Shown here in pieces: positions 1 through 5,349 of a stretch of DNA of 5,349 bases. The notes under the pieces were generated by a model. It had not been told where the DNA came from. It ran no database searches and was given only the letters and a program-made list of their open reading frames with translations. Every line of letters starts with the position of its first letter. Positions within the stretch are counted from its first letter, which is position 1. The position numbers and the translations under genes were made by a program. Origin of the DNA: an uncultured Bacteroidales bacterium. Its GTDB lineage: Bacteria > Bacteroidota > Bacteroidia > Bacteroidales > Paludibacteraceae. The stretch is from NCBI GenBank assembly GCA_937886455.1, contig CALGCU010000048.1, positions 1 to 5,349 of the forward strand. The letters run 5' to 3'.

Positions 1-273
1 CATTACGTCGTAGTGACCATATATCATGATGGTGGGTAGGGTAGGATTTACTAATTTTTCGGCATAGACCACAGGATTACCTGATGTGGGCATAACCTCG
101 GCTTTGTCAGCTCCGGCTGCAAGCAGAAACTTTTTCCATGTTTCTGCACAACGCCACATGTCATCATGATGTTCTGATTTGGCACTAATGCTTGGAATAC
201 GAAGTAACTCAAATAATAAACCAAACAACTCTTGTTCATTACGTTTTACATATTCAATAATACTCTCTTTCAT
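1..273 (-). CDS. M20-family metallopeptidase (dipeptidase-like), N-terminal part only
   Basis: The gene begins with ATG at 273 and is open for 91 codons to the left edge, so the C-terminal part is missing. Residues 22-31 (ELLRIPSISA) match the N-terminal signature of M20 peptidases, and residues 86-90 (GHYDV) are the first metal-binding motif, with His87 as a predicted zinc ligand and Asp89 the associated acidic residue. Family members are cytoplasmic di-zinc enzymes that cleave dipeptides or short peptides; the GHYDV form and the spacing fit the PepV/CNDP-like dipeptidase branch better than ArgE or DapE, but the diagnostic downstream residues are outside the window. There is no signal peptide, so a cytoplasmic location is inferred. 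It follows the helicase gene on the same strand after a 94-bp A/T-rich gap. I see no Shine-Dalgarno sequence and no convincing promoter in that gap. The family call is firm; the exact substrate is unknown. Confidence 0.88.
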   Translation of the reverse strand, partial: MKESIIEYVKRNEQELFGLLFELLRIPSISAKSEHHDDMWRCAETWKKFLLAAGADKAEVMPTSGNPVVYAEKLVNPTLPTIMIYGHYDVM

Positions 274-367
274 AAATAATATGTCTTTAATTGTTTGTTT
301 TTCCAAAGAAAAAAAATATAAAAATTCTATGTACTTCTATATGCGGTGTATTTGATATATATATGGG
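274..367. other. A/T-rich intergenic gap between helicase and M20 genes
   Basis: This 94-bp gap contains a long T-rich run on the minus strand (about 309-325) downstream of the helicase stop codon. That run could help end transcription, but I find no strong GC-rich stem before it. TATATTTT-like sequences resemble the Bacteroidota -7 element, but no TTTG lies at the right distance upstream. Whether the two genes share a transcript cannot be decided here. Confidence 0.3.
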
Positions 368-1762
368 TTAATGCGGAAAATTCACTAAATAAACCTTCTT
401 GCCGGCACGAGTTAGAGCGGTGTACAACCACCTATAATATGACATATCAAATTGATCTTCGGGAACTGTGCCCTGGTCAATAAATACGCGTTCCCATTGT
501 CCCCCTTGCGCTTTGTGACAAGTGATGGCATACGCAAATCGAGCTTGGATGGCATTATAGTGACGATCGTTTTTGATGATTTCTATCAACTTACGCCGAT
601 CTCTAATTTCAGGATAATCTTCTGAAATAGATAGAAACAGTTGTTGGTTAAACTGTTGATTATTACCGGGAGCATCCACATGAAGGGAGTCTAACAGAAG
701 TGTGGCATCAATCTCCCAATCATAATCCAAAGCCTTTAACGATACATCTACAAACCGTAAATCATATATCTCGTGATATTTGCTGATACGCATTATCTCA
801 AGCATGTCTCCATTAGCAAGAAAATCAATACCATCATAGTCTTTTGCCCAAAAATAATTGTTGCGAGACAGCATGATTAAGTCACCACATGACAATTCTT
901 CTTCCTTATACATAATGTAATTACGGATTCCACGATTGTAGAGGTTAGCGCGTTTATTGCTACGCGTGATAACCACAGTTTCTGTTTCGCCCACCTCTTG
1001 ATAAGACCGCTGTAACTCTTCCAGCATTTCTTGACCATTGATGTGACAAATGTCATCAAATCCGTCTGTCTCAAAATGAAATCTATGTTGTAAACAATCT
1101 TGAGACAGAAGATTGCGAAGTCGTGTAGCATTATGAAGAATACCACTCTTGAGTGCTTGTCTCACTACATGAGTCATTTCATAAGAAGTGACCTCTATAC
1201 CATAACCTTGAATCCACTCTTTATCTAAAGCAGGACTATATTGTTGATTGACGGGAGGCAACTGAGCACTATCACCCAATAAAAGTAATTGACAACCTTT
1301 TCCATTATATACATAGCGGATAAGGTCATCCAATAATCGTCCGCTTCCAAAAGAACTACTGTCTTTATCATTGGCAATCATGGAAGCTTCATCCACAATA
1401 AATAAGGTGTCGCTATGAAGATTTTCAGACAACGAAAATTGTGATTCACCAAATTGTTGACAGCGATATATCTTTTTATGAATAGTGTATGCCGGATGGT
1501 GGGAGTATGCAGAAATCACTTTGGCAGCTCTTCCTGTGGGTGCCATTAATACACTCTTGTGGCCTATCTGATGAAGGGCTTTCACTAAGGCAGCTACTAC
1601 TGTGGTTTTCCCCGTTCCTGCATATCCTTTTAGTATAAACGCCTTGCGAATGGACTTTTTAGTTAGAAAATTAGCCAATTCGCACACGACCTCGCCCTGT
1701 TGAATAGTAGGAGTAAAGGCAAATTGCTCACGTATCTTATCTGCTATGAAATCACTTAGCAT
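368..1762 (-). CDS. stand-alone superfamily 1 DNA helicase, RecD/Dda-like (AAA ATPase with UvrD_C_2-type C-terminus)
   Basis: The 464-residue protein carries a full set of SF1 helicase motifs: a Q-motif-like stretch near residues 18-22, Walker A at 46-54 (GYAGTGKTT, Lys52), motif Ia at 74-80 (APTGRAA), Walker B at 120-128 (Asp124, Glu125), motif III at 159-171 (LLGDSAQLPPV, Gln167), motif IV-like ITRSN at 265-269, motif V at 411-421 (YAITCHKAQGG) and motif VI at 447-453 (YTALTRA, Arg452 as arginine finger). The motif V and VI forms are typical of the RecD/TraA/Dda branch (SF1B, 5'-3' polarity in characterised members). It lacks the long N-terminal region of RecD2 (over 700 residues) and is close in size to phage T4 Dda (about 440). 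There are no RecB or RecC neighbours, so it is unlikely to be a RecBCD subunit. Its role is probably DNA repair or removal of proteins and structures ahead of replication, which is inference. No Shine-Dalgarno sequence precedes the ATG. Confidence 0.9.
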   Translation of the reverse strand: MLSDFIADKIREQFAFTPTIQQGEVVCELANFLTKKSIRKAFILKGYAGTGKTTVVAALVKALHQIGHKSVLMAPTGRAAKVISAYSHHPAYTIHKKIYRCQQFGESQFSLSENLHSDTLFIVDEASMIANDKDSSSFGSGRLLDDLIRYVYNGKGCQLLLLGDSAQLPPVNQQYSPALDKEWIQGYGIEVTSYEMTHVVRQALKSGILHNATRLRNLLSQDCLQHRFHFETDGFDDICHINGQEMLEELQRSYQEVGETETVVITRSNKRANLYNRGIRNYIMYKEEELSCGDLIMLSRNNYFWAKDYDGIDFLANGDMLEIMRISKYHEIYDLRFVDVSLKALDYDWEIDATLLLDSLHVDAPGNNQQFNQQLFLSISEDYPEIRDRRKLIEIIKNDRHYNAIQARFAYAITCHKAQGGQWERVFIDQGTVPEDQFDMSYYRWLYTALTRAGKKVYLVNFPH

Positions 1763-1791
1763 ACAGAACCACTATGCAAATAATCTAATGC

Positions 1792-1819
1792 AAAAGGTGG
1801 TCTCCCACGACCACCTTTT
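1792..1819 (-). terminator. perfect 11-bp hairpin, probable terminator after the C1 peptidase gene
   Basis: AAAAGGTGGTC (1792-1802) and GACCACCTTTT (1809-1819) are perfect inverted repeats around a 6-nt loop. Read on the minus strand, the hairpin starts 20 nt after the peptidase stop codon and ends in TTTT, which lies within the stem's A/T end. The structure is symmetrical, so it could also stop transcription arriving on the plus strand. The U-tract is short for a strong intrinsic terminator. The hairpin lies 30 nt upstream of the helicase start, so the helicase would need readthrough or a promoter very close to its ATG; I see none with good matches. Confidence 0.65.
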
Positions 1820-1838
1820 ATGATGTACGAAGTACGGA

Positions 1839-3029
1839 TTACTTAATTTCTAATTTTTTAGCAATGTCTTTAGGGAGAGCATCTTTATGGATCATGATGC
1901 TCATAGTCTTGTAGGCGGCAAATGCCTCAGATGCATACCAGATACCTTTATATTGACTGCTGGTACCCCAAGAATTTTTTACCATGAAATAGGTTTTACC
2001 ATTTTGGTCTTTGGCTTTACCATAAATCAACATACCGTGATCGTCAGTAGTTTCCCAATTGTCAAAGGCTTTTTGACGCATTTCTTGTGTTACTTCTATT
2101 TCAGGTAATGGACGAGAAGTGAGTTCTGCACGTTTATCTGCCGGTTTCATACCAGTCCAGCGTGCCATATCTGAGCCGGTTAATTCAGCTCCACGATCAG
2201 CATCAGGCATTACAGCAATACCATTGCGAGTAAACCCGGTTTCACTCACGTCAGCAGCCCATGCAATAGTGTAGCCATTGTCAATAGCATGATTCATTGT
2301 GCGCATTAATTCTTCCATTGGCACATTGTAGGATGGAGCAAAGTGCCAGTTGTCAGGAATCTCTACAGCAAATTCACTATAGAAAGGATGATGAGTGTAA
2401 GAAGTTATCGAAATGTAATCATCAGGATTTACACCTAATGAAGCCGCAAATGTTTGAGGTGTGTATTCCTTACCATTGTATACAAAGCTTTCCGGGCATT
2501 CTCCTAAATAAGTGTCGTAAATTGCACGCAATCCTTCTTTCCACACCGGAGTGAGTTTCTTATGATTACCTTTGGCAATAGCATCTACATAAGCACCTGC
2601 CACAGCATCCAACTCGTTGTGTACAGGCAGAGTGTCACCATACATGATGCCTTGCATGGCTTCTTGTGGAACAATACCATAGTGTTTGAGGCAATGAATC
2701 AAGTCGTAGAAACTACCTCCGGGGCTGAATGAACCTTCTGCATGCAGACGTACATACATTTCTGCTCTGTCCATCATCGTGTGGTGCACTAAAAACATTT
2801 CTGATAAATCATATTCACCTTTACCCATACGAATCAATTCGGACTCTAAGAAGCCGAGTCCGGAGAAACTCCAGCAAGTGCTTGAGCGATTTTGATTCTT
2901 GACACTGGTGATAGGGTTTTCTTTGATGGTGGTAAACACAAACCCTTCTTCTTTTTTGTCTGTTTCCTGAGCGCGAACAAACAGTACGCACATGATGGCA
3001 CACAAAGTTGATAATAGAACTTTTTTCAT
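1839..3029 (-). CDS. secreted C1-family (bleomycin hydrolase/PepC-like) cysteine peptidase
   Basis: The 396-residue protein starts with a clear signal peptide: MKK, a hydrophobic stretch at 4-18, and a likely signal peptidase I cut after VRA (residue 20), giving a mature protein starting QETDKK. The papain-fold catalytic residues are visible: Gln46 (oxyanion hole) and Cys52 in NQNRSSTCWSFS, His331 in DDHGMLIYG, and Asn352 in VKNSWG. The long middle region and its spacing fit the C1B group (bleomycin hydrolase, PepC), whose members are aminopeptidases that form hexamers and are usually cytoplasmic. Here the signal peptide predicts periplasmic or extracellular action, as expected for Bacteroidota that feed on peptides. 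The protein ends at LPKDIAKKLEIK, apparently short of the C-terminal arm that reaches the active site in characterised members. The gene lies 48 bp after prfB on the same strand with no hairpin between, so readthrough from the prfB promoter is likely; TACCTTTT in the gap is a weak -7 match without a partner. Confidence 0.9.
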   Translation of the reverse strand: MKKVLLSTLCAIMCVLFVRAQETDKKEEGFVFTTIKENPITSVKNQNRSSTCWSFSGLGFLESELIRMGKGEYDLSEMFLVHHTMMDRAEMYVRLHAEGSFSPGGSFYDLIHCLKHYGIVPQEAMQGIMYGDTLPVHNELDAVAGAYVDAIAKGNHKKLTPVWKEGLRAIYDTYLGECPESFVYNGKEYTPQTFAASLGVNPDDYISITSYTHHPFYSEFAVEIPDNWHFAPSYNVPMEELMRTMNHAIDNGYTIAWAADVSETGFTRNGIAVMPDADRGAELTGSDMARWTGMKPADKRAELTSRPLPEIEVTQEMRQKAFDNWETTDDHGMLIYGKAKDQNGKTYFMVKNSWGTSSQYKGIWYASEAFAAYKTMSIMIHKDALPKDIAKKLEIK

Positions 3030-3077
3030 GTTAGTTGAAATTGTTTTGTTTTTTATAAAAGGTATTAGAATGATTGT

Positions 3078-4182
3078 TTATTCATTATTTTGCATCAAAT
3101 AAGCCTTGATAAAGTCATCTATCTCTCCGTCCAATACAGCTTGCACATTGGATGTTTGGTAATTACTACGGTGGTCCTTCACGCGACGATCATCCATTAC
3201 ATAACTTCTAATCTGCGATCCCCATTCGATTTTCTTCTTTCCGGCTTCTATTTTGGCAGACTCAGCCCTACGTTTTTCCAATTCTAATTCATATAACTGT
3301 GAGCGGAGTAAACGCATTGCATTGTCTTTATTTCCGAATTGTGAGCGACTCTCTGTGTTTTCAATGACAATTTCATCAGGCTCTCCTGTTACCGGGTTCT
3401 TGAACTTATAGTGAAGGCGCACACCGGTCTCCACTTTATTTACGTTCTGTCCGCCTGCGCCACTACTGCGGAATGTGTCCCATGTGAGGTTGGCTGGGTT
3501 GATTTCCACTTCAATGGAGTCATCCACTAAGGGGACAACAAAGACAGAAGTGAAGGAGGTCATGCGTTTGCCTTGTGCATTAAATGGCGAAACACGTACC
3601 AAACGATGTACTCCGTTCTCGCTTTTCAGATAGCCGTAGGCTTTGTCTCCTTCTACTTGTATAGTTACCGTTTTAATGCCCGCTTCGTCTCCTTCCTGGA
3701 AGTTTGTAATTTCGGCTTTATATCCTTGTCGTTCACACCAACGTTGATACATTCTAAACAGCATGTCAGCCCAATCTTGTGCTTCTGTTCCTCCAGCACC
3801 AGCAACAATCTTCAATACAGCGCCCATTTGGTCTTCCTCGCGAGATAGCATGTTTTTCATTTCTAATTCTTCTACACATGCTAAGGCGACTTGATATGAA
3901 CTTTCTAATTCGTCTTCGGTTACGCCACCTTCCTTATAAAACTCCATGGCGAGTTGAACCTCACCGACAGCATTAGCAACACTTTGATAGCCTTCAACCC
4001 ACGATTTAAGTTCACGCACTTTCTTCATTTGTTGCTCGGCAGCTTTGGGGTCGTCCCAAAAGTCAGGAGCTTGTGTACGTAGTTCTTCTTCTTCTAATTC
4101 CATTTGTTTCCGGTCGATGTCAAAGACACCTCCTCAACGCTTCCGAGCGTTCCAACAAATCTTTAAGTTGGTCTATTTGCAT
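3078..4182 (-). CDS. prfB: peptide chain release factor 2, made by programmed +1 frameshift
   Basis: RF2 recognises UAA and UGA stop codons and triggers release of the finished protein on the ribosome. Translation starts at ATG 4182 and runs 20 codons (4182-4123) to an in-frame TGA at 4120-4122. Skipping base 4122 joins it to the frame 4121-3078, giving 367 residues, close to the 365 of E. coli RF2. In the joined protein SPF at 198-200 is the stop-codon-reading tripeptide specific to RF2, distinguishing it from RF1 (PxT), and GGQ at 243-245 (SGAGGQNVNKVET) is the catalytic motif for peptidyl-tRNA hydrolysis. The N-terminal region is acidic and helical, as in the family. A start at ATG 4103 would leave an open frame but remove the conserved N-terminus and ignore the frameshift site, so it is rejected. 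The gene has its own promoter upstream and is divergent from the POT transporter gene; the C1 peptidase gene follows after 48 bp. Confidence 0.97.
4119..4134 (-). promoter_or_regulatory. prfB: RF2 programmed +1 frameshift site with internal Shine-Dalgarno-like element
   Basis: Read on the minus strand the site is AGG AGG TGT CTT TGA C. AGGAGG (4134-4129) is the stimulatory Shine-Dalgarno-like element, TGT is the 3-nt spacer, CTT is the slippery codon, and TGA (4122-4120) is the in-frame stop. The P-site leucine tRNA moves from CUU to UUU, and decoding continues with GAC (4121-4119). The arrangement and spacing match the classical E. coli site (AGG GGG TAT CTT TGA C). When RF2 is plentiful the UGA is read as stop and only a 20-residue peptide is made; when RF2 is scarce the pause allows the shift and more RF2 is produced. 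Confidence 0.96.
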
Positions 4183-4200
4183 AAATGATAAATTTTATGG

Positions 4201-4232
4201 CGAAGATACTCTTTTTTTACCACATGACCAAA
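4201..4232 (-). promoter_or_regulatory. probable Bacteroidota-type promoter for prfB
   Basis: On the minus strand TTTG (4232-4229) is followed after 20 nt by TATCTTCG (4208-4201), which matches the Bacteroides -7 consensus TAnnTTTG at all but one fixed position. The spacing is that of the -33/-7 elements of the primary sigma factor in this phylum. Transcription would begin about 12-15 nt before the prfB ATG at 4182, giving a short leader, A/T-rich and without a Shine-Dalgarno sequence. Confidence 0.6.
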
Positions 4233-4283
4233 CAACAAACCCACCTTACATTTGACGTAGAAACCACACTCTCTTCACGAGCA

Positions 4284-4315
4284 TTTGTCCTATTACGGAA
4301 TTTTATATATATTTG
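4284..4315 (+). promoter_or_regulatory. probable Bacteroidota-type promoter for the POT transporter gene
   Basis: TTTG (4284-4287), a 20-nt spacer and TATATTTG (4308-4315) match the Bacteroides -33/-7 consensus TTTG and TAnnTTTG exactly. Transcription would start near 4320, leaving a leader of about 25 nt before the ATG at 4347. The leader is A/T-rich (CCTTAAAAATAATTGT) with no Shine-Dalgarno sequence. It is the best promoter match in the window. Confidence 0.75.
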
Positions 4316-4346
4316 CGCTCGTTTGTTTAACCTTAAAAATAATTGT

Positions 4347-5349
4347 ATGTTTAAGAACCATCCTAAAGGATTATTGGCAGCGGCGCTCAGTAATATGGGT
4401 GAACGCTTTGGCTATTACATCATGAACGCAGTCCTTGCTTTGTTTCTTTGTTCTAAATTTGGACTCACCGAAGGACAAGCCGGATTGATTTATTCTGTAT
4501 TTTATGCAGGTATTTACATTTTGAGTTTGGTAGGCGGTATTATTGCCGATAGAACCCAAAATTATAAAGGTACCATTATGAAAGGTCTTTGCATCATGGC
4601 ATTGGGCTATATCATTTTGTCAATACCTGTGTTGGCTACACCTCAAAACAGCACCTATTTGTTGGCTGTTACATGTGTGGCGCTATTCTTAATCGCATTT
4701 GGTAACGGTTTGTTTAAAGGTAACTTGCAAGCTATTGTTGGTCAAATGTATGATAACTTTGAGGCTGAAGAGGCTAAAAAAGGCGAAGAGGCTCTTGCTA
4801 TTGCAAAAGACAAACGTGACTCTGGTTTCCAAATTTTCTATGTATTTATTAACGTAGGTGGTGTTGTTGCTCCGTTTGTAGCTCCACTTCTTCGTGAATG
4901 GTGGTTGGAAACTAATGGGTTGGTTTACAATTCTGCTCTTCCTGCTTATTGCCACGAGTATATCAACAATGCTGCTGCTATGAGTGCTGAGAAATTGGCT
5001 AACATGCAGGCTTTGGTTGAATCAGTAGGTGGTACATGGGCTGAAGATATGACAGCTGTCTGTAATCAATATCTTCAAGTGTTCAACGAAGGTGTTCACT
5101 TCTCATTTATTGCTTCGGTAGCTGCTATGGCTATTTCGTTGATTATCTTTATTGCTAACAAACGTATTTTCCCTACTCCAGCTAAGAAAGAAGCTGCTGC
5201 TGCAGTTGAATATACAGCTGAAGAAAAAGCTGCTATGGCTGCTGAAATTAAACAACGTCTTATGGCTTTGTTTGCTGTGTTGTTTATTGCTATTTTCTTC
5301 TGGTTCTCATTCCACCAAAATGGTAATTCTCTTTCTTTGTTTGCTCGTG
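4347..5349 (+). CDS. POT/PTR2-family proton-coupled peptide transporter, N-terminal part (334 codons)
   Basis: The frame is open from ATG 4347 to the right edge; the C-terminal half is missing. POT proteins are major facilitator transporters of the inner membrane that import di- and tripeptides with protons. The family signature in TM1 is NMGERFGYY at 16-24, a variant of ExxERFxYY with Asn16 in place of the first Glu. Others are GNGLFKGN in TM4 (119-126, conserved Lys124), FYVFINVG in TM5 (164-171), and FWFSFHQNGNSL in TM7 (318-329), where His323 takes a position that is acidic in several studied members. Hydrophobic segments lie near 8-34, 44-67, 78-97, 104-123, 162-181, 250-270 and 303-321. 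A segment of about 65 residues (183-249) with Cys202 and Cys239 sits between TM5 and TM6 and should be periplasmic. The TM6-TM7 loop (271-302) is rich in Ala, Lys and Glu. Much of the gene after about 4720 favours T-ending codons (GCT, GGT, CTT, CGT), hinting at high expression. Confidence 0.9.
   Translation, partial: MFKNHPKGLLAAALSNMGERFGYYIMNAVLALFLCSKFGLTEGQAGLIYSVFYAGIYILSLVGGIIADRTQNYKGTIMKGLCIMALGYIILSIPVLATPQNSTYLLAVTCVALFLIAFGNGLFKGNLQAIVGQMYDNFEAEEAKKGEEALAIAKDKRDSGFQIFYVFINVGGVVAPFVAPLLREWWLETNGLVYNSALPAYCHEYINNAAAMSAEKLANMQALVESVGGTWAEDMTAVCNQYLQVFNEGVHFSFIASVAAMAISLIIFIANKRIFPTPAKKEAAAAVEYTAEEKAAMAAEIKQRLMALFAVLFIAIFFWFSFHQNGNSLSLFAR

Noticed and set aside
51..239. A 62-codon minus-strand frame inside the left-edge gene.
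   Set aside because: It is out of frame with the M20 peptidase, whose RIPSIS and GHYDV motifs identify the real frame.
368..1762. Helicase as part of a defence system or a RecBCD complex.
   Set aside because: No nuclease, RecB, RecC or other defence gene is adjacent; its neighbours are housekeeping and peptide-use genes.
1825..1835. Short inverted repeat GTAC-GAA-GTAC beside the terminator.
   Set aside because: A 4-bp arm with a 3-nt loop is expected by chance and has no supporting context.
1887..2554. Plus-strand open frames opposite the C1 peptidase gene.
   Set aside because: They are shadows of a conserved gene, with unrecognisable composition and no promoter or leader.
3553..3633. AAGGAGG followed by ATG (3562) on the plus strand, a possible small gene start.
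   Set aside because: The frame has only 23 codons, the spacer is just 2 nt, and it lies antisense to the conserved region encoding SPF in prfB.
3078..4103. A 341-residue RF2 starting at ATG 4103.
   Set aside because: It omits 26 conserved-length N-terminal residues; joining across the frameshift site gives 367 residues, the normal RF2 size.
4120..4122. In-frame TGA near the 5' end of prfB read as a disabling mutation or pseudogene.
   Set aside because: The surrounding sequence is the classical RF2 recoding site and the remaining frame is intact with SPF and GGQ motifs.
4371..4955. Minus-strand open frames (4371-4559 and 4689-4955).
   Set aside because: They lie antisense to the POT transporter, which has clear family motifs through this region; no start signals support them.

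Overview
The window looks like ordinary chromosomal core sequence from a member of the Bacteroidota, probably Bacteroidales. Three things point there: moderate to low G+C by eye, promoters of the Bacteroides type (TTTG, about 20 nt, TAnnTTTG), and start codons preceded by A/T-rich leaders without Shine-Dalgarno sequences. The protein types (Bacteroidales-like POT transporter, secreted C1 aminopeptidase-like protein, short RecD/Dda-like helicase) agree. I cannot name a genus from the sequence alone.

Layout. Four genes lie on the minus strand, read from right to left: prfB (release factor 2, 4182 down to 3078), a secreted C1-family peptidase (3029 to 1839), a stand-alone SF1 helicase (1762 to 368), and the first 91 codons of an M20-family metallopeptidase (273 to 1, running off the left edge). 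On the plus strand, a POT/PTR2 peptide transporter starts at 4347 and runs off the right edge. prfB and the transporter are divergent, and the 164-bp gap between them holds one recognisable promoter facing each way. A perfect 11-bp hairpin separates the C1 peptidase gene from the helicase gene and probably ends the prfB-peptidase transcript. Apart from that 164-bp promoter region, no intergenic gap exceeds 94 bp. I see no tRNA, rRNA, mobile element, CRISPR array or defence cluster.

The most notable feature is a complete programmed +1 frameshift site in prfB. After 20 codons the reading frame meets an in-frame UGA within CTT TGA C, preceded by AGGAGG at the classical distance. Release factor 2 is made only if the ribosome slips past this UGA, so the gene senses its own product. 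The AGGAGG stands out because none of the five start codons in the window has a Shine-Dalgarno sequence.

Three of the five genes (M20 peptidase, C1 peptidase, POT transporter) concern peptide breakdown or uptake. They are not one operon, and a functional link is only suggestive. I found no clearly new system; the points worth following are the recoding site, the substituted POT motifs and periplasmic insertion, and the apparently missing C-terminal arm of the C1 peptidase.
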